Source: CAVSCR01 sp963726575
GTDB taxonomy: Bacteria; Actinomycetota; Actinomycetes; JAHEKZ01
Length of the DNA: 64,000 nt
Assembly (NCBI GenBank): GCA_963726575.1
Contig: CAVSCR010000003.1
Location: forward strand, 806,001 to 870,000
Direction of reading: 5' to 3'
The position numbers and the translations under genes are program-made. The number at the start of each line of letters is the position of its first letter. Within the stretch, counting starts at the first letter, position 1. The notes beneath the pieces are model-generated. The model saw nothing but the letters and a program-made list of their open reading frames with translations. It was not told the origin of the DNA and searched no databases. Shown here one piece after another: positions 36,074-45,495 of this stretch.

Positions 36074-37060
36074 GTGACGGACAGCAGCGGAGGGACGGTC
36101 CTCGTCGAGGATGCGCCGGAGCCGGTGCAGCCGCCGAAATCGGTGAAGGCACAGAAGGACCCGGCCTTCGACCGCAGCACCAGGCGGCTCTGGCCGCTCT
36201 TCTCGATGCCCGGCACGGTCTGGCTGCTCCTGCTGTTCGTCGTGCCGTTCTACGGCGTCTTCGCGGTCGCCTTCGGCCAGGTCGACTTCCTGTTCAACAC
36301 GCCCATCCCGGCGTGGAACCCGCTGCACTGGCAGTTCACCCTCTTCGGAGAGGTGCTGCACGCCTCGGTCGACGGGCCGTTCAGCGCCGTCTGGAGACGC
36401 ACCTTCGGCTATGTCTTCGCCTCGCTGGTCCTGTGCGTGGCGATCGGCTATCCGGTGGCCTACTACGTCGCCCGACTGGCCGGTCGCCGTCGCGGCCTGC
36501 TGCTCGCGCTGATCCTCGCGCCGTGGTGGATCAACTACATCACCCGCATGCTCGGCTGGATGAGCATCCTGGACCCCACCGGGCCGCTCAACCGGTTCCT
36601 GTTGCACACCGGCGTCATCAACCACGCGATCAACTTCCTCGGTGGATATCCGGCGGTCGTCGTTCTCGGCCTGGTCTACGGGTACCTGCCGTTCTTCATC
36701 GTGCCGCTGTACGCCTCCCTGGACCGCATCGACCAGCGGCTGCTGGAGGCCTCGCGCGACCTGGGTGTCGGATCTGTTCGGACGTTCCTCCACGTCACGC
36801 TGCCGTTGTCCCGCATGGGGTTGATCACGGCGCTGGTGATCACGGCTCTGCCGATGGCTGGTGACTACTACACCAACCAGCTGCTGTCCGGCGCCCCGAA
36901 GACCACCATGATCGGCAACACCATCTACTACTACCTGGGGCAGGGATCGCAGAAGAACGTCGGCGCCTGTCTGGTCATCCAGTTGTCGTTGTTGCTGCTG
37001 GTCTTCATGGCGTACTACCTGGTCCTGACCCAGCGAGCGAGCAAGGAGGCCAGCCGATGA
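36074..37060 (+). CDS. ABC permease (PotB-like)
   Basis: A 328-aa membrane permease with a long cytoplasmic N-terminus (~40 residues), a first helix (FSMPGTVWLLLLFVVPFYGV), a periplasmic loop and five further helices. The EAA loop that contacts the ATPase is EASRDLGVGSVRTFLHV. GTG start, 9 nt after the binding-protein stop. Its own stop overlaps the next permease start (ATGA). Together with the next gene it forms the heterodimeric channel of a polyamine-type importer. Confidence 0.9.
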   Translation: MTDSSGGTVLVEDAPEPVQPPKSVKAQKDPAFDRSTRRLWPLFSMPGTVWLLLLFVVPFYGVFAVAFGQVDFLFNTPIPAWNPLHWQFTLFGEVLHASVDGPFSAVWRRTFGYVFASLVLCVAIGYPVAYYVARLAGRRRGLLLALILAPWWINYITRMLGWMSILDPTGPLNRFLLHTGVINHAINFLGGYPAVVVLGLVYGYLPFFIVPLYASLDRIDQRLLEASRDLGVGSVRTFLHVTLPLSRMGLITALVITALPMAGDYYTNQLLSGAPKTTMIGNTIYYYLGQGSQKNVGACLVIQLSLLLLVFMAYYLVLTQRASKEASR

Positions 37061-37992
37061 CCTCGCTCACCGCAGTCGACGCTGCCAACGCGGCTCAAGC
37101 CTTCCAGACCCGCCCCTCCCGCCTGCGGCCCTGGCGCAATCCGTGGCGCAGGCCGTGGTTCCTCTCCTCGATCACCTGGGTCTACATCGTCTGGTCGCTG
37201 CTGCCAGTGGCCATCGCCGTGCAGTTCTCGTTCAACGCGGGTCGGTCACGCAGCGTGTGGCAAGGCTTCTCGTTCCGCTGGTACTGGCAGGACCCCTACT
37301 CCTCGCTGCTCACCGACCCGAGTCTGCGGCTCGCGATGCGCAACACCCTGGTGCTCGGTGTCGGCACCGTGCTCGTGTCGGTGCCCATCGGCGTGCTGCT
37401 GGCCCTGGGTCTGACGCGCTGGCGGTCCAAAGCGAGCGCCGCGTCCAACGGCATCTCGTTGGTCCCGCTGGTCACGCCGGAGATCGTGCTCGGGTCGGCG
37501 CTCTATCTGGTGTTCACGACGATGTACTCGTCGTTCATCGCCCTCGGCATGGGAGCCATGCTCTTGGGGCACGTGACGTTCTCGATCTCCTACATCCTGG
37601 TCATCGTGCGGTCGCGGTTGCTCAGCATCGGTCCTGAGTACGAGATGGCTGCGCGCGACCTCGGCGCGACCTCGATCCAGGCGCTACGAACAATTCTGCT
37701 GCCGCTCCTGGTGCCGGCGATCGTCGCGGGAGCCGCGATCACCTTCGCCGGCTCGATCGACGACTTCGTGGTGAGCCAGTTCCTCTACGGAAATGCGCAG
37801 AACATCACGGTGCCGATCAAGCTCTACAGCGCCGTCCGCGCCGCACCAACACCGGCGCTCAACGCGCTGGCGACCATGCTCCTAGTCGGCTCGACGCTGG
37901 CGCTGCTGGCCGCCTACGTGGTGCTGCGCGGTCGTCGTCGCGGCGGCGGTGGCGGCGAGCAGGCGTTGAGCTCGCTCGCCTCGATCGAGTAG
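37057..37992 (+). CDS. ABC permease (PotC-like)
   Basis: A 311-aa membrane permease, six predicted helices, with EAA loop MAARDLGATSIQALRTILL and the conserved SIDDFVVSQFLYG. The C-terminal tail is Gly/Arg-rich (GRRRGGGGGEQ). It overlaps the preceding permease by 4 nt. Partner of the PotB-like subunit, the binding lipoprotein and the ATPase encoded convergently 31 bp downstream. Confidence 0.9.
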   Translation: MTSLTAVDAANAAQAFQTRPSRLRPWRNPWRRPWFLSSITWVYIVWSLLPVAIAVQFSFNAGRSRSVWQGFSFRWYWQDPYSSLLTDPSLRLAMRNTLVLGVGTVLVSVPIGVLLALGLTRWRSKASAASNGISLVPLVTPEIVLGSALYLVFTTMYSSFIALGMGAMLLGHVTFSISYILVIVRSRLLSIGPEYEMAARDLGATSIQALRTILLPLLVPAIVAGAAITFAGSIDDFVVSQFLYGNAQNITVPIKLYSAVRAAPTPALNALATMLLVGSTLALLAAYVVLRGRRRGGGGGEQALSSLASIE

Positions 37993-38022
37993 GTGTGGCT
38001 GGGAGGATCGACTGACCTGCGG

Positions 38023-39180
38023 TCAGGCAGCGGAGTCCTGGTCCTCCGACGCTGCGGCCGTCTCGTCGCGCTTCAGCAGGCGGACGGCCTCGGCGTCCAT
38101 GCCGAGGGTGACCGGGGTGCCGGACACCAGATCCGATGCTCCGGCGTCGTTCATGACCAGCGCCTGGACTGCCGGACCGTGCGGCAGTCGCACGCGCACC
38201 TGGGTGACCGGCCCGACGTAGGTGACGTCGTCGACGATCCCGGGCAGCCGCGGCAGGGACACCGGCATCTGGTCGACATCGGTGTAGACCTTGAGCCGCT
38301 CAGGACGGATCACCACACGTGAGCCGAAGTCGCTGATCTCGGCCGGGGCAGTGGCGATGGCGTCGTGACCACCGATGGTCACCCGGCGCTGTCCGGGGCC
38401 GGCCGACTCGCCGACGACCACGTCGAGCACGTTGGCGGCGCCGAGGAAGTCGGCCACGAACTCGGTCTGCGGCTCCTCGTAGACCTCCTTCGGCGACCCG
38501 ACCTGCGCGATCTGTCCGTTGCTCATGACCGCGAGGCGGTCGGACATCTCCAACGCCTCTTCCTGGTCGTGGGTGACGAGGAGGAACGTGATGCCCACGT
38601 CGCGATGCACCGAGGTCAGCTCGCCCCGCAGTTCCTTGCGCAGCTTGGCGTCGAGGGCGCCCAACGGCTCGTCGAGGAGCAGCACCTTGGGGCGCAGCAC
38701 GAGGGCCCTGGCGAGGGCCACCCGCTGCTGCTGGCCTCCGGACATCTGGGTTGGCCGGCGGTCCGCCAGCTCGGTCAGCCGGACCTGGCGCAGGACGTCG
38801 TCGACCTGTTGCTTCCGGTCGCTCTTGCTCAGGCCCTTACGCCAGCGCAGGCCGTAGGCGACGTTGTCGAACACGTTCATGTGCGGGAACAGGGCGTAGT
38901 TCTGGAAGACGGTGTTGACCGGGCGCTTGTTCGGCGGCGTCTGCGACAGGTCCTGACCGTCGAGGCGGATCTCTCCGGAGGTGGGTCGCTCGAAGCCGGC
39001 GATCATGCGCAGGGTCGTGGTCTTGCCGCAACCCGACGGTCCCAGCAGGGCGAAGAACTCACCGGAGGCGATCTTCACGTCGATGCTGTCGACGGCCACG
39101 ACGCCGCCCTCGAACTCCTTGCGCAAGGAGACCAGGTCGATGGAGCCGCCGGATCGGGTCGGCAGGACAGGCTCAGTCAT
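38023..39180 (-). CDS. ABC transporter ATPase (PotA-like)
   Basis: A 385-aa ATPase with Walker A GPSGCGKTT, Q-loop FQNYALFP, signature MSGGQQQRVALARAL, Walker B LLLDEPLGALD, switch His in LVTHDQEEAL and a C-terminal TOBE domain (from about residue 280). It energises the import system. It is transcribed towards the permeases rather than with them, starting from a divergent promoter shared with the TetR gene. The open frame continues upstream antisense to TetR; the ATG at 39180 is supported by a TACACT box 7 nt before it. Confidence 0.93.
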   Translation of the reverse strand: MTEPVLPTRSGGSIDLVSLRKEFEGGVVAVDSIDVKIASGEFFALLGPSGCGKTTTLRMIAGFERPTSGEIRLDGQDLSQTPPNKRPVNTVFQNYALFPHMNVFDNVAYGLRWRKGLSKSDRKQQVDDVLRQVRLTELADRRPTQMSGGQQQRVALARALVLRPKVLLLDEPLGALDAKLRKELRGELTSVHRDVGITFLLVTHDQEEALEMSDRLAVMSNGQIAQVGSPKEVYEEPQTEFVADFLGAANVLDVVVGESAGPGQRRVTIGGHDAIATAPAEISDFGSRVVIRPERLKVYTDVDQMPVSLPRLPGIVDDVTYVGPVTQVRVRLPHGPAVQALVMNDAGASDLVSGTPVTLGMDAEAVRLLKRDETAAASEDQDSAA

Positions 39181-39187
39181 GGGCGCG

Positions 39188-39193
39188 AGTGTA
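39188..39193 (-). promoter_or_regulatory. -10 box TACACT of the ABC ATPase
   Basis: TACACT-CGCGCCC-ATG on the minus strand, 7-nt leaderless spacing. Operator site C lies about 27 bp upstream. Confidence 0.6.
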
Positions 39194-39219
39194 GAACGAG
39201 GTACGGGTGGACGGGAACA

Positions 39220-39244
39220 GACTGACTGAACAACCAGTAAGTAA
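39220..39244. promoter_or_regulatory. TetR-type operator, site C
   Basis: ACTGACTG-N6-CAGTAAGT (7 of 8 paired) between the divergent ABC ATPase and TetR genes, just upstream of the TetR -10 box. The half-sites resemble sites A and B but the spacer is 6 nt rather than 2, so equivalence is uncertain. Confidence 0.55.
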
Positions 39245-39249
39245 TTCGC

Positions 39250-39255
39250 TACGCT
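39250..39255 (+). promoter_or_regulatory. -10 box TACGCT of the TetR gene
   Basis: TACGCT then GAGCCG then GTG, 6-nt leaderless spacing, next to operator site C; suggests autoregulation. Confidence 0.55.
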
Positions 39256-39261
39256 GAGCCG

Positions 39262-39912
39262 GTGAGCCAGGTGAACGCCGTTCCCGCGCCAACACGTCGC
39301 GCCGAACAGGTGGCGGCGCGCCGGGCCGAACTGCTCGCCGCTGCCTACCAGGTGGTGCTCGAGCGAGGACTGGCGAACACGCGCGTGGCCGACGTCGCCG
39401 CGGCGACGAACGTCTCCGGCGGTCTGATCCACTACCACTTCGCCACCAAGGACGACCTGCTCACCGAGATGCTGCGCAGCGTCGCAGGCGCCGACATCGC
39501 GAAGGCGCGCGAGATCGCCGAGGGCAGTGGCAGCGCCGTGGCGCGCATGGACCGCCTGATCCGGCACTACGCGCCGGTCGATGAGGACCCTGCCTGGCTG
39601 CTCTGGATCGACGGCTGGGCTGCTGGCGTCCGCGATCCGGCGCTGCGCCAGATCATGGCTGAGCTCGACGCAGCATGGGCGTCGTGCTTGGAGGTCGTGA
39701 TCCGTGACGGCGTCGCCGCTGGAGAGTTCTTCTGCGCCGACCCCGCCACCACGGCGCAGCGCCTGTCGTCGCTGTTCGACGGCCTCGGGCTGCGCGTCAT
39801 GGTCGACCCCAAGACGATGTCGCGCCGGCTGATGCTGCGCCACGCGCGCGAGGGCGCTGCGTTGGAGCTGCGGATCGACGCCGACGCGTTGAACAAACGT
39901 CGCACCAGCTGA
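39262..39912 (+). CDS. TetR-family regulator, BetI-like
   Basis: A 216-aa regulator. The N-terminal helix-turn-helix (ANTRVADVAAATNVSGGLIHYHFATK) is followed by an all-helical ligand domain whose WLLWIDGWAAGVRDP segment is typical of the BetI-type C-terminal family, which often senses choline-like or amine compounds. It sits divergent to the ABC ATPase with an operator-like palindrome between them, and similar sites occur at the two other divergent promoters of the cluster. It is the most likely local regulator of the uptake and catabolic genes. Confidence 0.85.
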   Translation: MSQVNAVPAPTRRAEQVAARRAELLAAAYQVVLERGLANTRVADVAAATNVSGGLIHYHFATKDDLLTEMLRSVAGADIAKAREIAEGSGSAVARMDRLIRHYAPVDEDPAWLLWIDGWAAGVRDPALRQIMAELDAAWASCLEVVIRDGVAAGEFFCADPATTAQRLSSLFDGLGLRVMVDPKTMSRRLMLRHAREGAALELRIDADALNKRRTS

Positions 39913-39923
39913 TCGGAGGACTC

Positions 39924-40892
39924 ATGCTCGCCGCGTCCGTCGTCGCCTTCGATGCCGACGAGCCGCTCAATGGGCTGTCCGTCGCTGATGCACCAGAACC
40001 GGATGCCCGCGACGGCTGGGTGACGGTGTCGGTCGCGGCGGCGTCGTTGAACCACCACGACCTGTGGTCCTTGAGGGGGGTCGGGCTGCGCCAGGAGCAG
40101 CTGCCGATGATCCTCGGGACCGACGCCACGGCCACCGACAAGGCAGGCGCGCATTACGTGGTGCACGCAGTGATCGGCGACCCCGCTGCCGGAGGCGGCG
40201 ACGAGACGCTGGACCCGAAGCGCTCGCTGCTGAGCGAGCGGTTTCCCGGCACGCTGGCGCAACGCATCGCGGTACCGGCGCGCAACCTCGTGCCTCTGCC
40301 GGACGCGATCGACCTGACTGCCGGAGCGTGCCTCCCGACGGCCTGGTTGACCGCCTACCGCATGCTCACGACGCGCGGGCGACTCGTCCCCGGTGAGACC
40401 GTGCTGGTGCAAGGCGCCGGCGGCGGCGTGAGCACGGCAGCCGTGGTGCTCGCGAAGACGATGGGCGCACGGGTGTGGGTGACAGGTCGCGACGAGGCGC
40501 GTCGCGAGCACGCCGTCGAGCTGGGTGCCGACGCCGCGTTCGAGTCCGGCGCGCGACTTCCGGAGCGAGTCGACCTGGTCCTGGAGTCGGTCGGGGAGGC
40601 GACGTGGGGGCACTCGCTGAAGTCGCTGCGGCCGGGCGGGCGGGTGGTGATCTGTGGCGCGACGAGCGGCCCGAACCCACCGGCGGACCTCGCCCGCGTC
40701 TACTTCCTGCAGCTGTCGGTGATCGGTTCGACCATGGGAACCCGCGAGGAGCTCGAGTCGTTGCTCGACTTCTGCGTCACCACCGGCATCCGTCCGACCA
40801 TCGACTCGACGTACGAGCTGTCCGACGCCAAGGCGGCTCTCACTCGGCTCGCGTCCGGTCAGGCGTTCGGCAAGGTCGTCGTCACCCCCTGA
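39924..40892 (+). CDS. medium-chain dehydrogenase/reductase (zinc-binding-ADH family)
   Basis: A 322-aa NAD(P)-dependent enzyme: GroES-like N-terminus (VAAASLNHHDLWSLRG), nucleotide-binding VLVQGAGGGVSTAAVVLAKT, SLRPGGRVVICGATSG and C-terminal GKVVV. The usual structural-zinc Cys cluster is absent; the corresponding stretch is a divergent loop, so it may be quinone-oxidoreductase-like rather than a zinc ADH. It starts 11 nt after TetR and may be cotranscribed. It would handle an aldehyde, alcohol or enone intermediate of the cluster. Confidence 0.85.
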   Translation: MLAASVVAFDADEPLNGLSVADAPEPDARDGWVTVSVAAASLNHHDLWSLRGVGLRQEQLPMILGTDATATDKAGAHYVVHAVIGDPAAGGGDETLDPKRSLLSERFPGTLAQRIAVPARNLVPLPDAIDLTAGACLPTAWLTAYRMLTTRGRLVPGETVLVQGAGGGVSTAAVVLAKTMGARVWVTGRDEARREHAVELGADAAFESGARLPERVDLVLESVGEATWGHSLKSLRPGGRVVICGATSGPNPPADLARVYFLQLSVIGSTMGTREELESLLDFCVTTGIRPTIDSTYELSDAKAALTRLASGQAFGKVVVTP

Positions 40893-40919
40893 GCCACCGA
40901 CCCCCCCGTTCTTCTCGGA

Positions 40920-40998
40920 GCTTTGCCGCGTTGCTTCCATAAGGAGGGGAGCAATGAAGCGTTGCTTCTGTTCTTGCAGAAGCTTTCCGGGGGTCAAC
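40920..40998 (+). repeat. dispersed hairpin repeat, family B copy 2
   Basis: Arms 40933-40954 and 40962-40983 around loop TGAAGCG. Arm 2 (TTGCTTCTGTTCTTGCAGAAG) and right flank (CTTTCCGGGGGTCA) match copy 1; arm 1 has diverged and pairs less well. It sits 3' of the dehydrogenase, between converging genes. Confidence 0.75.
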
Positions 40999-41009
40999 TG
41001 GTCGGTCCG

Positions 41010-41378
41010 TCACGGCACTTGGGGGACGTCGATGCTGAGCAAGCAGAACTCATTCCCCTCGGGGTCTCGCAGCACCACCCAGCGATCGCCGGAGTAGACG
41101 TCGGGCGCAGGGGTCGCACCCAGCTCCACTGCCGTGGCGACCGCCGCGGGCAGGTCCGGAACGGTGAGGTCGAGGTGCAACCGGTTCTTCGTGGACTTGC
41201 CTTCCGGCACGCGCAGGAAGTCCAGTGCCGGCCCGACGCCTCCGCGGACGAACGCGTCCCCGTCGTCGTCCACCTGCACAGAGCCGCCGACCAAGGCCGC
41301 CCAGAAGCCGGCCAGAGCGGGTGGATCGTTTGCGTCGAAGGAGACAGCGGTGAAGGTGACCCCGGCCAGCATCGGCAT
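41010..41378 (-). CDS. VOC-family (glyoxalase-like) protein
   Basis: A 122-aa single vicinal-oxygen-chelate unit pair: TFTAVSFDANDPPALAGFWAA, RLHLDLTVPDLPAAVATA with the metal-type His (LHLDL), WVVLRDPEGNEFCLL with Glu. Members include glyoxalase-like enzymes and antibiotic-binding proteins; the function of this Glyoxalase_6-type protein is unknown. The in-frame sequence upstream belongs to antisense of the HD gene. It follows the DUF4031-HD gene by 5 bp on the same strand. Confidence 0.85.
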   Translation of the reverse strand: MPMLAGVTFTAVSFDANDPPALAGFWAALVGGSVQVDDDGDAFVRGGVGPALDFLRVPEGKSTKNRLHLDLTVPDLPAAVATAVELGATPAPDVYSGDRWVVLRDPEGNEFCLLSIDVPQVP

Positions 41379-41383
41379 CTGCC

Positions 41384-42257
41384 TCAGCCCTGTAGCCCGA
41401 CGAGTTCGGTGCGCATGCGCACCCGAGCCGTCGGCTCCCAGCGGTCGCGGGCCATAGGCGTGCAGTAGATCCACGGCCGGCCCAGGAGCGTCCGTAGCAC
41501 CTCGGCCCGACCGGCACGAAAGGTGGGCTCGGGCACGAACGAGTACTCCTCCCGTACCTGCGCGGTGTAGCGGGCGTAACCGGGCGGATCGAGTGCCAGC
41601 ACCGAGAGGTCGGCATCGCTGAGCAGGCAGCCACCACGATCGAGTGCCCCAGGCGCATGGGTCGTCGTGAGGAGTACCAGGCGCTCGACCTCGGCAATCA
41701 CAGCATCGTCGGCGTCGAGCGCCGACAACAGCTCGCGTCCGAGTGCCGCGCTCATCAGCTCGTTGTCTGCCTGCGTCGGTTCGTACACCGCGTCGTGCAA
41801 CCAGGTGGCCAGGACCAGCGGTTCGCGCGGAACCTCGTTGTACCCCGGCTGGTCCCACAGACTGCCAAGAGCCACCAGCATCGCGTCGATGTGCTCCCGC
41901 GTGTGATAGCGCCGCTGCGGCTCGTCGTAGCGATCGCTCACGGCCGCGACCACGGCGTTCACCAGCTCGGTTCGGTACGTCGGGCGACGCTTCGCGCTGC
42001 GAGGACGACGTTGCCGAAGGCCGGACGCCTTCAACGCCGCCACCAACGCGCGAGCTCGTCACCGGCATGGCCCCGGCCGTCACGAGGTCGTCGTGGCGTT
42101 CGATCGGCACGTCGTAGTGGTCGCCGTCGAAGCCGCGCTCGGGAATGCCGGCGCTCCTCGCGAACGCGTGCAGCTCGTCGTACGAGCTGTCGCTGGCGAG
42201 ATGACACCACCAGCGACCGTGCTCCGGCACGCGCGCGTCGTCGATCAGCACCGCCAT
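41384..42257 (-). CDS. DUF4031 - HD domain fusion protein, one apparent frameshift
   Basis: Corrected length 290 aa. Residues ~1-85 are DUF4031 (MAVLIDDARVPEHGRWW, SYDELHAFARSAGIP, DGDHYDVP). Residues ~95-290 carry an HD-type predicted hydrolase (RRYHTREHIDAML, TWLHDAVYEP, TTTHAP, SDADLSVLALDP). A single extra base near 42045-42051 (GCGCG) separates the two reading frames. Correcting it joins them without a stop, through ALKASGLRQRRPRS, so this is one protein. HD domains hydrolyse nucleotides or phosphodiesters; the substrate is unknown. Confidence 0.78.
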
Positions 42258-42290
42258 CGGACCAGCATTACAGGCCGGCTACGCCAGAGA

Positions 42291-42296
42291 TAGCCT
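42291..42296 (+). promoter_or_regulatory. -10 box TAGCCT of the thioesterase
   Basis: TAGCCT-CACCTG-ATG, 6-nt leaderless spacing. Confidence 0.55.
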
Positions 42297-42302
42297 CACC
42301 TG

Positions 42303-42710
42303 ATGAGCGAGACCGGAACCGCCGTCGGCGAGGCGGCTGCGCCCCTGGACGCGGTGCTACGCCTGACGCGTCAACCCGACGAGGACGGCTGGGCGGTGCT
42401 GCGCCTCGACCCGCAGCCGCTGGCCGTGTCCGGCGAAGGTGCGACCGCCTACGTGCACGGCGGCGCGTTGGCGACCTGCGTCGACACCGCGAGCTGGGAG
42501 GCCGCGGTGGCGGTGCAACCAGGCACCTGGGTGGTGGCCGACCTGCGCGTCGACTTCCTGCGTCTGGCCCGCCCCGCACCGCACCGGGTGCGAGCCCAGG
42601 TGCGTCGGATGGGACGCCGGCAGGCTGTCGCCGATGTCGAGATCTCCGCGTGGGACGACCCGGAGCGCCTCGTGGCCGTCGGACGTTGCCAGCTCACCCG
42701 AATCGAGTAA
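42303..42710 (+). CDS. PaaI-like hotdog thioesterase
   Basis: A 135-aa hotdog-fold protein with the PaaI-type motif YVHGGALATCVDTASWEAA (active-site HGG and Asp) and WVVADLRVDFLRLARP in the central strand. It would hydrolyse acyl-CoA thioesters; the acyl group is unknown. Divergent from the DUF4031-HD gene with a 45-bp gap. Repeat A4 lies 27 bp after its stop. Confidence 0.85.
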   Translation: MSETGTAVGEAAAPLDAVLRLTRQPDEDGWAVLRLDPQPLAVSGEGATAYVHGGALATCVDTASWEAAVAVQPGTWVVADLRVDFLRLARPAPHRVRAQVRRMGRRQAVADVEISAWDDPERLVAVGRCQLTRIE

Positions 42711-42737
42711 CCCAGTCAGGTCGCCGAGCAAGCCCGC

Positions 42738-42804
42738 GTTGATCTTGGACATGATGTGCATGTTGATCTTGGCTTGGAAAGACAGCATCTTCTCCTAGAT
42801 CAAC
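42738..42804 (-). repeat. dispersed GATCAAC repeat, family A copy 4
   Basis: Minus-strand copy, more diverged: GTTGATC at the right end (revcomp GATCAAC), GAGAAGATGCTGTC spacer, then CCAAGATCAAC units separated by a variant ATGCACATCATGT. It is located in the convergent gap between the thioesterase and the acetyltransferase. Confidence 0.8.
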
Positions 42805-42835
42805 AAGGGCCGCGTCCGACTCCGGCGCGGCGACG

Positions 42836-43369
42836 TCACGCCTGCGCTTCTTCTCCCAATGCGCGCTCCATGAACCGCAGGTTCGCCGCCAGGTCGTCGG
42901 GGTAGGTCGCGTACGGCGGACATTCGGCGAAGCCCAGCGACTCGTACATCGAGATTGCCTCGGTGTTGCGGAACCCGGTGTCCAGGCGCATCAACCGGTA
43001 CCCATCGTCGGTAGCTGACGCGATGACGGCTTCGGCCAGCATCCGACCGGCGCCCTTGCCCTGGTGGCGCTCCGGCACGTACAGGCGCTTCATCTCGCAG
43101 GTGCCGTCGTGCAGGTCGTGACAGGCCACCACACCCTCGATCTGCCCGTCGCGGACGGCCAGCAGCGTCTTCCCCTCCGGCGGTCCATACTTCTGCGGCA
43201 GATGCTCGAGCTCGGCGTCGAGCGCCTGATGGGCGCCGACGCCGTCGATCAGGCCCGGAACGTCGGCATAACGCTGCTGCAGCCAGTCGACGTACTCCCG
43301 AATGAGCTCGGCAAAGGCCTGGTAGTGCGCGTCGGTAGTGGCGACCACGATCTCGCTCGAGCCGGTCAC
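42836..43369 (-). CDS. GNAT N-acetyltransferase
   Basis: A 177-aa acetyltransferase. The acetyl-CoA-binding motif is MKRLYVPERHQGKGAGRML, with the later RLDTGFRNTEAISMYESLGF typical of the family. It starts at GTG because GAGGAGG lies about 7 nt upstream. Upstream in-frame sequence runs through repeat B3 and is excluded. The N-terminal ~55 residues (AELIREYVDWLQQRY) form an extra helical part. The substrate amine is unknown. It lies downstream of groEL on the same strand, but behind a terminator. Confidence 0.85.
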   Translation of the reverse strand: MTGSSEIVVATTDAHYQAFAELIREYVDWLQQRYADVPGLIDGVGAHQALDAELEHLPQKYGPPEGKTLLAVRDGQIEGVVACHDLHDGTCEMKRLYVPERHQGKGAGRMLAEAVIASATDDGYRLMRLDTGFRNTEAISMYESLGFAECPPYATYPDDLAANLRFMERALGEEAQA

Positions 43370-43383
43370 GCCGACCTCCTCAC

Positions 43384-43475
43384 CGGGGATGACCCCCGGA
43401 AGAGTTCTGTAAGAACAACAGCAATGCGGCGTTGCTCCCGTTCTTTCGGAAGCAACGCCGCATTGCTTCCGAAAG
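43384..43475 (-). repeat. dispersed hairpin repeat, family B copy 3
   Basis: Opposite orientation to copy 1 and almost identical to its reverse complement (GATGACCCCC, TTCTGTAAGAACA, GCGTTGCTCCCGTTCTT). It ends in a perfect 12-bp stem TTTCGGAAGCAA (43444-43455) paired with 43463-43474. It separates groEL's terminator from the acetyltransferase. Confidence 0.85.
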
Positions 43476-43509
43476 GGGATGGTGGCACTGGCGGTTGGCC
43501 AGCACACAA

Positions 43510-43548
43510 GCGAAGGGGCGGCTCCCTGTGCGGGAACCGCCCCTTCGC
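43510..43548 (-). terminator. hairpin terminator of groEL
   Basis: Perfect 12-bp stem GCGAAGGGGCGG/CCGCCCCTTCGC with a further inner pairing, extended outside by AGCAC/GTGCT. Located about 30 bp after the groEL stop. Confidence 0.75.
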
Positions 43549-43580
43549 GTGCTGATGCCCGCCTGCGCGAGCGACCTGGA

Positions 43581-45209
<1,629 letters not shown>

Positions 45210-45324
45210 GCGGTGATGTATCCCTTTCGGAACGGCGGAGTCCGGACCCAGGGTGCCCGCGACGGACGACCCGCTCTTCGGTGCTTGGGCACCGACGGAC
45301 GAGCCTCACCCTGTGAGTCCGACT

Positions 45325-45351
45325 TTGTCACTCTCCTGTGGAGAGTGCTAA
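45325..45351. promoter_or_regulatory. CIRCE element 1 (HrcA operator, imperfect)
   Basis: TTGTCACTC-N9-GAGTGCTAA upstream of groEL: the right arm is a perfect consensus, the left has two mismatches. The HrcA repressor would bind here to control heat-shock expression. Confidence 0.8.
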
Positions 45352-45358
45352 GTCCTTG

Positions 45359-45385
45359 TTAGCACTCGACCCCCGAGAGTGCAAG
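45359..45385. promoter_or_regulatory. CIRCE element 2 (HrcA operator)
   Basis: TTAGCACTC-N9-GAGTGCAAG: perfect left arm, two mismatches at the right. The 7-nt spacing between the two elements puts their inner arms in a second palindrome. Confidence 0.85.
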
Positions 45386-45495
45386 CCGGGAGGGGGCCGC
45401 CGCAGGGGCCGAAGGACCATCGCGCGGGAGCCCGATGAGGGGCAGGATGGCAGTGGAACCAGGGCCACCCCTGGTCAGCGCCGGGAGGTGAAACC

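Noticed and set aside
45343..45367. GAGTGCTAA-N7-TTAGCACTC read as a single operator
   Set aside because: The arms are in the reverse order from CIRCE; it results from two neighbouring CIRCE elements.
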